The translations under genes were made by a program, and so were the position numbers. The notes under the pieces were generated by a model. The model saw only the letters and a list, made by a program, of their open reading frames with translations. It searched no databases and had not been told where the DNA came from. A DNA stretch of 64,000 nt from Nostoc sp. ATCC 53789 (GTDB lineage Bacteria; Cyanobacteriota; Cyanobacteriia; Cyanobacteriales; Nostocaceae). The stretch is taken from contig NZ_CP046704.1 in assembly GCF_009873495.1 (NCBI RefSeq), forward strand, positions 124,001 to 188,000. Reading direction: 5' to 3'. Position 1 is the first letter of the stretch. Every line of letters begins with the position of its first letter. Shown one piece after another: positions 44,287 through 53,031 of the stretch.

Positions 44287-44391
44287 AGACCACTAAATTT
44301 TCAATTTAGTGGGGGTATTAAACCCTTTTATTCATCCGCCAGTCACACAGAATTCAATTCTGAATTCTGGCTCCTGACTCCTGAATTCTGT
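44220..44391. repeat. STRR-flanked cassette 5 (same core as cassette 1)
   Basis: Left heptamers (cagaagtcagaattcaggag, 44225-44250), inverted right heptamers (tctggctcctgactcctgaa, to 44390). The core shares ggggattcagacc, gaccactaaattttcaattt-agtggggg and ttattcatc with 28245-28441. The CACTAAATT/AATTTAGTG pair forms a hairpin. Confidence 0.75.
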
Positions 44392-44392
44392 T

Positions 44393-44578
44393 TTGATAAT
44401 CGTTACCTATTACCAACCAGATCCCTACGATGTAGGTTCTTATATCTACTACATTAGAAATTCTAGTTTGGAGTTAGTAGTCGATAGCTATAAAGACCGA
44501 TCATACGGGGAAGAGTCACTAGAAAAAGCATTAAATTTTGCAAGATTCACTATAGAAAATCATTTGATTGAAGATTAA
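44393..44578 (+). CDS. Hypothetical small protein, start replaced by a cassette
   Basis: 61 residues if TTG 44393 is used. VTYYQPDPYDVGSYIYYIRN, then EESLEKALNFARFTIENHLI. No ATG is available because the STRR cassette ends directly upstream, so the original start may be lost. Confidence 0.45.
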   Translation: MIIVTYYQPDPYDVGSYIYYIRNSSLELVVDSYKDRSYGEESLEKALNFARFTIENHLIED

Positions 44579-44636
44579 CTATAGCTTTTGAGCAAAATAT
44601 GGAATTTGACTGTAGAGCAATAGGAGATAAAAATAA

Positions 44637-44822
44637 ATGGGAATTAAAGTGACTTACTCCGTTTATATAGAATCTAACTCTGGCACAAAAGCGGATGTGT
44701 TAACCAATTTGCCTGATAGAACTGAAGCGTTAGAATCTGCCTTAAAGCTGAATCATATTGTCAAGGACGCAGGATACAGAGGTAAGGCTTGTAAAGTTGT
44801 TAACCATGATGGGGAAAAATGA
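44637..44822 (+). CDS. Hypothetical small protein
   Basis: 61 residues. GGAGAT precedes ATG 44637. GIKVTYSVYIESNSGTKADV, then a helix and GYRGKACKVVNHDG. No family recognised. Confidence 0.55.
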   Translation: MGIKVTYSVYIESNSGTKADVLTNLPDRTEALESALKLNHIVKDAGYRGKACKVVNHDGEK

Positions 44823-44894
44823 TGCTTGGGATAATCAAAACTGAGAATTTACATCAGGAGAAAAATATTCAACCGAGCGTTTCATGGGAAAATT

Positions 44895-45149
44895 TCAAGC
44901 CGTTTTAATAATAAACCATTTCGACTTTTTAATATTCTTTAGGTATTTGTCAGCATAGCGGAAAGCTGCCGCCTTATCGTGTTTTGCTATATTTAGTGCT
45001 TGTAACAATACGGATAAAGGAATTGCCACCTGTGTGAGCTTTTCGGCTAATATTATTGATTCTTCTTCTGTTGCTGCTACTGTCGCTTCTAATGGTTCAA
45101 AATTTATTTGCTTATTTATACGGTTATCTAACATTGTAGTATCAGCCAT
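44895..45149 (-). CDS. Hypothetical small protein
   Basis: 84 residues. Acidic helical middle (LEATVAATEEESIILAEKLT) and basic end. The minus-strand block 44895-46099 marks the end of the plus-strand cluster. No family recognised. Confidence 0.5.
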   Translation of the reverse strand: MADTTMLDNRINKQINFEPLEATVAATEEESIILAEKLTQVAIPLSVLLQALNIAKHDKAAAFRYADKYLKNIKKSKWFIIKTA

Positions 45150-45279
45150 AAATCTACCTTCAAAACTTGTATAATGCAGTTTTACTGAAAGGCAGCAGGA
45201 ATGAATCCGTGTTTATGCGGTACTTATTAATCAGCTAACTTTATAAATCCGCACAATTGCCGTAACGAACGCGTCTTGA

Positions 45280-45804
45280 TTAAAAATCTCGTTCGCCATC
45301 TTTTTCCAAGATGGAAATTAATTCAAACACTCGCATATTTTCTCCCGTCCAAACTTTATCTAGCAACCGCAAATCTTCAAGAGTTAGGTCGCTCTCTTTC
45401 ATTATCGATACATTTGTTTTACCCAGTGCCATTAACAAATCTTCAAATACCACTAAGCCATTAAACTCCAAGCCTTGAATCTCGGCTGATGCTAAGGCTG
45501 ACAATCGCTCACCACAAATCTCAATCATGAACCACTCACAAAAATCTTTTTCCAGCAATGGATGACGACCACCGATCCCTTGCATCAGCCATAGACCATA
45601 GATACTGGCTGTCGGATCATCCATTGTGGCTAAACGTTTAGCTGCCACCTTCCCAAGATTCTCAAAAAATGGCACACCTAAAGCTTTTTCTAACATCTGC
45701 ATTGACTCTGGTAGTGCATGAGCTACAACAGAAATTTGGCTATTTTCTAGTTGTTTAGAATGATATTTTTCTAAATATTCATTTGCTTCTTTTGATGCCA
45801 ACAT
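45280..45804 (-). CDS. Hypothetical protein
   Basis: 174 residues. Contains VVAHALPESMQMLEKALGVP, CEWFMIEICGERLSALASAE and LTLEDLRLLDKVWTGENMRV. Soluble and helical. It probably forms an operon with 45830-46099 (25 bp apart). No family recognised. Confidence 0.6.
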   Translation of the reverse strand: MLASKEANEYLEKYHSKQLENSQISVVAHALPESMQMLEKALGVPFFENLGKVAAKRLATMDDPTASIYGLWLMQGIGGRHPLLEKDFCEWFMIEICGERLSALASAEIQGLEFNGLVVFEDLLMALGKTNVSIMKESDLTLEDLRLLDKVWTGENMRVFELISILEKDGERDF

Positions 45805-45829
45805 CCTCCCATCTGGGTGTAAGTTGAAA

Positions 45830-46099
45830 TCAACCCCTGGCTTGAAACCTCCAAGAAAATAGTTTTTGAGTCATGCTTGTCGATACATCTTTTACGGCTT
45901 GTTGATAACTTTCCTTACCTACGTATTCTTGCAAGAACCAAACAAAATTTGCATACTCTACTTGCACAAGGGCTTCTTTGAGGATTATTGTCTCATCCTC
46001 TAATTGTGCTAAGGTTAATATTTTTTGAATTTCTTGCAGATTTTGACAAGAAATCGCTTCTATCAACTGCTGTTTTAGGAGTTCATTTTGCGAATTCAT
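45830..46099 (-). CDS. Hypothetical protein
   Basis: 89 residues, helical (LKQQLIEAISCQNLQEIQKI; ILKEALVQVEYANFVWFLQE), 25 bp upstream of the previous gene on the same strand. No family recognised. Confidence 0.55.
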   Translation of the reverse strand: MNSQNELLKQQLIEAISCQNLQEIQKILTLAQLEDETIILKEALVQVEYANFVWFLQEYVGKESYQQAVKDVSTSMTQKLFSWRFQARG

Positions 46100-46271
46100 T
46101 TATCTCAATGCTCAACAGTACTTCAGTGCGTTAACTATTGTATAGTGACTAATTAAATTACGTTGAGACAAATCCGTGTCATCGAGTTCAGCCTTACCCA
46201 CTTTAGGCTTGCAACAAAGCCGTGTTGATGTAGGTTGTAAACTCCCAGTGCTACTTCTCCTCCACAATGCA

Positions 46272-47285
46272 TCAGAAGCCAAACAAACGACGAAATACCA
46301 GTGCTTCAATCTCTAATCCAGTGATGATCCATTCAATCCCTAATGCCAACTGCAACACCCCCAACACAAAACCAAATATTCGCAGGGTGATAGGTTTGAG
46401 GAATGCCAGAATCGGTCGAGCTGCCAACATACCTATAAAATTCAGTAGCATGACCAGCACCAATGTGCCCAAAACCGCTAGCGGGTTAAAGCCAATTTCC
46501 TGGAATACTAACATCAACACCAGGGCGATCGCAATGCCAAAGGGCGGCAAAATGACGGGAAAGGTGAGGGGAGACACCACTAGTTTTAGGGAAGGCAGAG
46601 AAGAGTCTTCTGGAAGCGGGAGTGGTTGATACTGAGTGATTACCATGTTAAGCGCTACCAAAAATAGGAGAATTCCCCCAGCAATCAGCAACGAAGGCAA
46701 TCGAATTTGCCAAACACGCACTATGTTTTGCCCAATAATCGCCACCAGTAAAATCACGATCGTTGCTAGGGCAGCACTGCGAAACGCTAGCTGTTGCCGC
46801 AGCGATCGATCGGCATTCTGAGTAAGCTGTACAAACGGCGGGATAACTTTGATTGGTCCTAGCGTCACAAAGAAAATGATGAATAGATTGAATACTCCAA
46901 ATGGGGACTCGATCGATGTGCGGGCAATGCGATCGGCAAGGCGTTGTTTGGGCAAAACAATGGTGTCAGAGACATCTGGGGTATTGGGTGGGACAGTTGC
47001 GTCAGGAGATTGCGCGATGAGTGAGCTAACCAAAACCTCTGAAGATTGGCATTGTTGAACGTTAGCACCAGCCGGACAATCAACAGAATCAAATTGAGTA
47101 GTGGCTAGAGATGGAAGCGCCAGTTGCAGGGAGAGCGTTAGCAGGAAAAAGGTTAGTACACCAAATCCTCGCTGTGCTAATTTTGAGGAACCAAATCTGA
47201 TATAGAAAATTGAATTTAGAAACGATTGCCAACAAAACATTAGCTGAAAAACATTTGAAAGTTTGAACAAGCGTTTGGTAGACAC
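46272..47285 (-). CDS. MarC-family (UPF0056) integral membrane protein
   Basis: 337 residues, longer than the usual roughly 200-220. Residues about 35-60 look like a signal or membrane segment (GFGVLTFFLLTLSLQLALPS) and are followed by a polar region with two cysteines. The MarC domain (about 125-337) has six membrane segments with FFVTLGPIKVIPPF and PLTFPVILPPFGIAIALVLM. Family role unproven; older links to antibiotic resistance were withdrawn. Cytoplasmic membrane. Confidence 0.85.
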   Translation of the reverse strand: MSTKRLFKLSNVFQLMFCWQSFLNSIFYIRFGSSKLAQRGFGVLTFFLLTLSLQLALPSLATTQFDSVDCPAGANVQQCQSSEVLVSSLIAQSPDATVPPNTPDVSDTIVLPKQRLADRIARTSIESPFGVFNLFIIFFVTLGPIKVIPPFVQLTQNADRSLRQQLAFRSAALATIVILLVAIIGQNIVRVWQIRLPSLLIAGGILLFLVALNMVITQYQPLPLPEDSSLPSLKLVVSPLTFPVILPPFGIAIALVLMLVFQEIGFNPLAVLGTLVLVMLLNFIGMLAARPILAFLKPITLRIFGFVLGVLQLALGIEWIITGLEIEALVFRRLFGF

Positions 47286-47433
47286 ATCTTGTGGATTACA
47301 TAATTTTCGACTAACTCATCGGCAATTAGCAGCTAGCTGCTGATCTGCGTGAAATTCAACTTCTCGCATCGTTTCATGCCCCGTCAAACAACGACTCCTT
47401 GAGGGCATAAAAGCGGAACATCGGGTAGAACAT

Positions 47434-48462
47434 CTAGACATCGACTCGCAGTTTCGCCATATTCCGCCAAAAGTGTCCTAGACTCTCCGTGCCGCCGAAT
47501 AGTGTGGTGAAAATGGTCGAGTCGGCGAGCAAAATATCGCCGCCACGGTTACCGTTCGGCGGTGCCCAGATGCACGTATTGAATTCCCGATTTCCCTCCG
47601 CCGTGAACGGATGCGGTCGGGAAAGATCGATCGGCTGCGTCGCCAGAACATGAATGGACTTCGTGTCCTCTGTCGTCAGCGCATAGTGGGGCAGATGCAG
47701 ATGGAAGTTGAACGTGGTCACTCCATTCAGCAAACCCAGTTTGTCGAGATCCTTGTGGACGGTCAGGGGTGCGATCTGGTTGCTTCCTTGTACGACGGCA
47801 GGCCGGAGTCCAAACTGATTAAGTACGGGCACTTCGAGTTCTTTCATCAGCGATCGCGTGTACTGACCGAAGCGCTGCTGGCGCGGCACGAGTTCGTCGC
47901 CGTGATGCTTATACTCCATCTGGCGCTGCTGCATGTCACTCGTGAAGCCCACGTCATGGTGCGGCGCAAGGAGCAGGCACGTGCCTTCCCGGTTAAGCCA
48001 CTCCCGGATCGCGTCGATTTCTCCCTTCTCGGCCTCTTGCTCGGATACGAGGTGATCCAGACCGAACACCATCAATGTATCCGTGTCTGCCAGAATTCTT
48101 TCATCAATCAGGAGTTTGTAACCTGCCTGGTCAATGCGTTGGTAAACGGCGACCGGCTGCCCAGTAATCTCGCCCACGATTTGCTGAAAATCGATGGTTG
48201 ATCGGTGGAATAGCTCCAGAGTACCAGCGATGCCCTGCAAGAAATTCATCTTATCCCACTCAGATCCCTCAAAGTTCGGCCAGCCGACCCGACGGACTTC
48301 GGTCATCGTCGAAAACCGATTATCCAATTCGGTCAGATCTCGGTTGGCTTCCCAAGGATAACTCCACGTCCAGTAAATGCTGAACCGACGTTTGTTCGGC
48401 GTGTACGGTCGCGGCACATGGTTCTGGTTGTACGTTCGCCCAACTCGATTGAGCTTGCTCAT
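47434..48462 (-). CDS. Hypothetical protein of the DyP operon
   Basis: 342 residues from ATG 48462 (MSKLNRVG), AAAGGA 12 nt upstream. Contains DTDTLMVFGLDHLVSEQEAE and EGTCLLLAPHHDVGFTSDMQ, reminiscent of a glutamine-amidotransferase-like flavodoxin fold. NTCIWAPPNGNRGGDILLAD follows. No signal peptide. Third gene of the minus-strand operon with the DyP peroxidase, in locally GC-rich DNA. Function not assigned. Confidence 0.7.
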   Translation of the reverse strand: MSKLNRVGRTYNQNHVPRPYTPNKRRFSIYWTWSYPWEANRDLTELDNRFSTMTEVRRVGWPNFEGSEWDKMNFLQGIAGTLELFHRSTIDFQQIVGEITGQPVAVYQRIDQAGYKLLIDERILADTDTLMVFGLDHLVSEQEAEKGEIDAIREWLNREGTCLLLAPHHDVGFTSDMQQRQMEYKHHGDELVPRQQRFGQYTRSLMKELEVPVLNQFGLRPAVVQGSNQIAPLTVHKDLDKLGLLNGVTTFNFHLHLPHYALTTEDTKSIHVLATQPIDLSRPHPFTAEGNREFNTCIWAPPNGNRGGDILLADSTIFTTLFGGTESLGHFWRNMAKLRVDV

Positions 48463-48500
48463 TTTCACCACCATTCCTTTTATTTGATCGGATTCTAAAG

Positions 48501-49826
48501 TTACCTGCCACTGCTCAGTGACGCCAGGTACCCAAGCGCCTTCAGTCCAGGCAGAAAGAAGTAAGCCCCACCCCGAACCGTGGTGAATGCCGGAATGCCC
48601 TTGATGGTTTTCCGGATTGGCCGCTTCGGGATCTTGAAGTCAAGGGTGCCGTCCTGCGTGCCGATAATCGGATCGCGCTCGTTGCCGAGTTCGTGGAAGT
48701 TCTTGTCATTCACCCACACGTTCTGCGCGAACTCGAACTGACGAATCAGGCTCGCGCAGATCACGAAGGCAGCAATGCCACGCTCTATCCTATCTTCCGG
48801 CGCATCTTCCGGGAGTGGTGGCCCGTAGGTCGCCCCACGACGGATCATCCGTCGCCGGTTCATGTTCGCCCCTGTATCACGAGGATTCAGGCGACGGATA
48901 TGGGAGCCGAGGGGTACGGCATAGCCATGCGGGTCCATAGTCGCATAGTTGAAGTCGTTGTTGCGCTGCATATCCACGGCAAGTGCTGGATCGTCCTTGT
49001 CTGGGGACAGCACCAGCGGTGCGCCGCTGCGCCAGCGGCCCATCAACTTTGCTGCCACAAGTTCCTGCTCTTCCGGCGTCTGACCGTGCTGGCGCAAGAA
49101 GTCACGAAACTCGATGATATGCTCCTGTAGGCGTCGATAGGCCATGTAGCTACCGTTCCGAGAGAGGATCTCAGGTTGTGGCAGATTGGCTGGGGAACCG
49201 TATTCGTCTGGGTAGCCCAGGATGAACTCGCCCGCCTTCAGCGGCGCACCGGAACCGGGCGTCGGCTCTTCGCCCGATCCTTCGATGACTGGCTGCGAGA
49301 GCCGATCGCGGTAGCCGAAGTGATCGTGTGCGTAGTTGAAAGGCGGCGTTGCCTCCAGATCCAATGCCGAGAGCACTTCCACACCCTCGCACTGCTCGAC
49401 AAGTCGCTGGTGCTCCGCCTTGCACCGATCGCGCTCTGCGTTATCGCGGGCAAAGAGAATCACAATTGCATGGAGATCCGGACTAGCCACACCTCCCACC
49501 CAATTGTCAGGATGATTCGTGCCGGTGTCGCCGAGGATCTCCGCGCGGGCCACCATGCCCTGCTTAAACTCCTCAGGAAACGTGGCCAGTGATGCCTCAT
49601 CCATACCCAGCGCCCGCAGGCCGTTCCAGGTGAAGGCCACGCTCACCCATCGGTTGTCCTGTTCGACCGAAGCACGAACCTCCGCAGACGACTGTACTTT
49701 TTCAAGAATGGCAGCTAGCCATGCTCGTCCACCAACAGGGTTCCGGAACGATAGAAATTCATACCGTCCGGTGAGCGCAGGCACACGAGTCAACAGAATG
49801 TGCTGAATGTCATCGAACTCAAGCAT
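48501..49826 (-). CDS. DyP-type haem peroxidase
   Basis: 441 residues from ATG 49826 (MLEFDDIQ), AGGAGG 6-11 nt upstream. An earlier ATG at 49862 lies inside the preceding gene. Ferredoxin-like DyP layout: N-terminal VALTG-like start, HFGYRDRLSQPVIEG (distal Asp motif, GxxD), and the haem-binding GSHIRRLNPRDT with the proximal His and conserved Arg. The end is FFLPGLKALGYLA. No Tat or Sec signal, so probably cytoplasmic. It would oxidise dyes or aromatic compounds with H2O2. Second gene of the operon. Confidence 0.88.
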   Translation of the reverse strand: MLEFDDIQHILLTRVPALTGRYEFLSFRNPVGGRAWLAAILEKVQSSAEVRASVEQDNRWVSVAFTWNGLRALGMDEASLATFPEEFKQGMVARAEILGDTGTNHPDNWVGGVASPDLHAIVILFARDNAERDRCKAEHQRLVEQCEGVEVLSALDLEATPPFNYAHDHFGYRDRLSQPVIEGSGEEPTPGSGAPLKAGEFILGYPDEYGSPANLPQPEILSRNGSYMAYRRLQEHIIEFRDFLRQHGQTPEEQELVAAKLMGRWRSGAPLVLSPDKDDPALAVDMQRNNDFNYATMDPHGYAVPLGSHIRRLNPRDTGANMNRRRMIRRGATYGPPLPEDAPEDRIERGIAAFVICASLIRQFEFAQNVWVNDKNFHELGNERDPIIGTQDGTLDFKIPKRPIRKTIKGIPAFTTVRGGAYFFLPGLKALGYLASLSSGR

Positions 49827-49845
49827 ATCAAGTCCTCCTGATAGA

Positions 49846-50397
49846 TTACTGCATCTGGTCAAGCATGTCGGAGAACGCCGCCTTGAGTTTGAGGGCTTTC
49901 TTGATTTCGTCGGAACTTACGTAGGGATACTCTCCGTATTCGAGGAAGCTTGGACACTGGTGCTCGCGGACGAATTGGATGAACGCCGATGTGTTCGTCT
50001 TCCAGTCCTGGGGAAATCCCTCAAGATTCTCGAAAACAGTATTGATACCGTACTGTGAAAAGAGCGCAACGGCATCCTCAGTGTATTTGTCGAAGTCTGT
50101 GTCAAAAATGCCCTGGTACATGAAGTATGTGTCCTCGGCGATGTCAAACAGCACCCAGCGCAAGTAATGCAGCTTGAGCACAGCCAGACCGTCCGGCAAA
50201 TCGGCGATGGTCTTCTCGAGCGTCTTCCCATATTCGCGGATGGTCTCCTCCGTACCAGGTTTGATTTTCGCGATAATCGTGAAGCCGTAGCACGCGGGAG
50301 TTTTGGGAAAAATCGGGCCGTATCTTCCCTGCTCCTGTTTGAAGACTCCCTCCTTCGGGATCGCCATGGCGGCGGGTTTCGTCCAATCGTTATGCAT
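49846..50397 (-). CDS. Hypothetical protein of the DyP operon
   Basis: 183 residues. ATG 50397 follows AAAGGAAG. Two alpha-beta halves: ACYGFTIIAKIKPGTEETIR... and YFMYQGIFDTDFDKYTEDAV. These resemble the ferredoxin-like (dimeric alpha-beta barrel) fold also seen in DyP. First gene of the operon, 19 bp upstream of the peroxidase. An IS1 relic ends 18 bp upstream of its ATG. Confidence 0.7.
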   Translation of the reverse strand: MHNDWTKPAAMAIPKEGVFKQEQGRYGPIFPKTPACYGFTIIAKIKPGTEETIREYGKTLEKTIADLPDGLAVLKLHYLRWVLFDIAEDTYFMYQGIFDTDFDKYTEDAVALFSQYGINTVFENLEGFPQDWKTNTSAFIQFVREHQCPSFLEYGEYPYVSSDEIKKALKLKAAFSDMLDQMQ

Positions 50398-50415
50398 ATC
50401 AATCTTCCTTTCTTA

Positions 50416-51263
50416 GGTGGTGTTATTAAACTGTTGTTAGACGTTTAAGCCAAACTCGTAGCGATTGATAAAGAGCCCAATAACCAAGTCATGCATTTCC
50501 TCAGTCTTAGAAAAGTAAATTGTCTTTCTAGCCAGTCGCTTAAGCCGAGTTCTTAAATTTAGATGTTTATGTTCAATTATTTGAGTCTTTCTCTTGCAAA
50601 TCTCATGTTTTTCTGGAGGTAAATGCCATTTATCAACTCCCCAACCATCTGTACAGTATTTCCTAACACCAAATGGCTCTAATAAATTTTTTAGCTTCAG
50701 AAATACTTAGTCTTGCGCGCTGTCCAAATGCGTAAGCTAAAACTTTTACTGTCAGACGCTCGATAGCACCTACGTAACTCCACATTTCATCTAGTTCAGA
50801 CTCTTCAATCCCTTCCAAGGCTTCTTCTTCCACTTCCACCAGCTTGATTTCTACCTCCACTTATTCGGATTGAATAGTTGGCAACAATTTTTGATTCACC
50901 GATCCAATTTGGGAAATTTTTTTTAATTCTCTGATTACTATTGCCGGGCTAATATGCAACACTCGCGCAATATCGCGAACTCCATTGCCATTGAGTTTCA
51001 TCTCTATAATTTGATGCTTAACTTGTCTAGTCCGTCTAGGCTGTCTTGTATTGATAAAAAATATCCGGCGCAGGCACTCCCGATTCTGGCACAGGTAACG
51101 TTGCTTACCCTCTGGAAGATTTACCGTGTTTAATAATATCTGATGAGCGACAATCAGGACATAGCACAGGAAGCAAGACGGTTATAGGACGGACTTAAAT
51201 CACTTATTTAACTTAACCCCAGCTTCTATTATTACAGTATTCCAACAGTTTGATAACATTACC
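50416..51263 (-). mobile_element. Decayed IS1-family element
   Basis: 848 bp with ends GGTGGTGTTATTAAACTGTT and GGTAATGTTATCAAACTGTT (inverse). The minus strand encodes InsA-like CQNRECLRRIFFINTRQPRR...VRDIARVLHISPAIVI, then stop. InsB-like DEMWSYVG...VLAYAFGQRA, a frameshift, then YCTDGWGVDKWHLPPEKHEI, HLNLRTRLKRLARKT and EEMHDLVIGLFINRYEFG follow. Frame breaks and a missing segment after YVG make it inactive. No matching target duplication seen. Confidence 0.82.
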
Positions 51264-51829
51264 AACGGATCTATACTTTTCGGTAGATACAAATCACCTT
51301 GAGGGGAGACACAAGACCCCGGAATATTTACAGGCTAAAGAATGTGGCAAATTATGGTAAAACAAAAAGAGCCTTTATTTGCAATAAGTTCTAATTAATG
51401 ACAATATTACCGGAATTCTACGAAATACACCTGAAGCGGAAACTAGGACGTGCCGAATATTTATTCATAAAAATTCTGATTAATTTACTATAGTCTATTA
51501 AAACTGTTAGCCTTGAAGCGTTGGCTACTGGTTTACATATACCAATATTTTTGAAAGTAGAAGAAAGGAAATTCAACGATTTTTATCTTTAAATTATATA
51601 AATGTTGAAGAGATATGGTTTCCAATTATTACAGGGCGGCCACATCAGAGCAAAGGCAGTAAAGTAGTTAATCTTTCCCTTTCTGCGTCTGTGATGTTAC
51701 TTGGAAGACTCATCCCTGCTGGGTGTTTGGTTCTTAACATGTCTACCATGTCGTGCAAGTCCTGATCTTCAAGGCACTCCCCCCTGATTACAGAAGCTCA
51801 GACTTCAGCCGGAGGCAAGTCTGAGTAGT
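51264..51829. other. Intergenic stretch with a fragment of an AIPR-like gene
   Basis: About 51650-51745 matches DNA of the gene at 54623-55858 (ggcagtaaagyrgttaatct; ctcatccctgctgggtgyttggtt) and represents an isolated piece of a second copy on the minus strand. The remainder has no clear gene; short open stretches near 51530 have no start. Confidence 0.5.
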
Positions 51830-52147
51830 TCACTCGGATTCTTCACCTAGATCAGATTGGCGACTGTTGCGAACATGAAGAATTGCTACAGTATTTTCTG
51901 ACACGAAAAATAAAACTCGATATTTTCTTCGTTTTCCAACCCAAAGTTGCCGAATTTCACGACCAATCACTGGTGCTTCTGGTGCTATGCTACACCGATT
52001 AGGAAATTCTTTCAGTGAAGCGATAGCGTCAAGAAGCTCATAATACCAGCTATTGGCTACTTCAGCACTCAGATTGTCGCACATCCAACGATAGGATGTT
52101 TCGATTTCTTGAAAGGCAGTGGGTTGAATGAGAACCTGGTAACTCAT
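51830..52147 (-). CDS. ParE/RelE-family toxin
   Basis: 105 residues. YQVLIQPTAFQEIETSYRWM, then SLKEFPNRCSIAPEAP, then IRQLWVGKRRKYRVLFFV, then VAILHVRNSRQ: the ParE-like fold with the core R-x-L and H-R strands. Inhibits gyrase or cuts mRNA, depending on subgroup. Overlaps the antitoxin by 4 nt (ATGA). Confidence 0.88.
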   Translation of the reverse strand: MSYQVLIQPTAFQEIETSYRWMCDNLSAEVANSWYYELLDAIASLKEFPNRCSIAPEAPVIGREIRQLWVGKRRKYRVLFFVSENTVAILHVRNSRQSDLGEESE

Positions 52148-52410
52148 GGGCGAGGCGGAATGCCTAGTTTTTGTTCTAGGGCTGCCAAGGCTTGGTCGGA
52201 CAGAATTCCTTCACCCTGCTCAAACTCATCTAGTCCTTTACGAATACCTACTATTGCTTCTAGATAATCAATGCGTTCTAAGAGTTCTCTATATGTGGCT
52301 AGTGGATGTTTTGGAGATGTTTTGAGTGATTTCAAAAACCCAAGTAGATCCTCTAGTAGTTCGTTTGGAGTGTTGTCAATTTCTTGTAATAGCAATTCTT
52401 TGATCGTCAT
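52144..52410 (-). CDS. Antitoxin partner of the ParE/RelE toxin
   Basis: 88 residues from ATG 52410 (MTIKELLLQEIDNTP). A longer frame from 52479 has no ribosome site. DUF2281-like start (LLEDLLGFLKSLK) and helical C-terminus (LSDQALAALEQKLGI), as in cyanobacterial antitoxins. It should bind the toxin and autoregulate the operon. Confidence 0.75.
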   Translation of the reverse strand: MTIKELLLQEIDNTPNELLEDLLGFLKSLKTSPKHPLATYRELLERIDYLEAIVGIRKGLDEFEQGEGILSDQALAALEQKLGIPPRP

Positions 52411-52479
52411 TACAGTTATATAGATGAGATTTCTGTTTCTAGTATGGCTAATTATAGCTAGAAGTGCAGACGATAGCAC

Positions 52480-53031
52480 TTTAAACGTGTCGGTTCGCAG
52501 ACTAATTGAAAAATCTCAACGAAATAATCAGGGTTCTGGCGTACCTTGTCGCAAGCCTACTGAAATAAGTAAAAATACCAACGATCATCATCAAGAAAAA
52601 TAAATACTCATTGAAATACTTGTCGGATTTTTGGGAAAAGGCAAGAGGAAAAGGCAAACAAAAAACCTTTAAACTAGCCTCAGCAACCTTTGTCCAAAAC
52701 CAAATTCTGAGTTCAAAATTGCATTATTCTCAGTTGTATTGATACTCATTGTAACTATACAACCATCTATTTTTAAAATCTTTAATAGTGTTGCAATCGC
52801 TACATTGTAGGTGGGTTATCTCTATTTTTTATATTATTATCTGTCTGATGGCTGATATATCTCTTCTAATTTCTCAAGCAAGCTTATCCATAAGATAGTT
52901 TTATTTTATATGCAAAAACGTCTACTTTAAAGATAAGTTTGAAAAGTATTCGTATAAATCAGAATTGAAAAATGAAGTGGCACATTATCCCTTGTTGAAG
53001 CAAAACTAACTATTTCAGTCTGACCTTTATT
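52480..53031. other. AT-rich intergenic stretch without genes
   Basis: Divergent region between the toxin-antitoxin pair and the FAD-Rieske gene. No ORF, repeat or clear promoter stands out. Confidence 0.4.
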
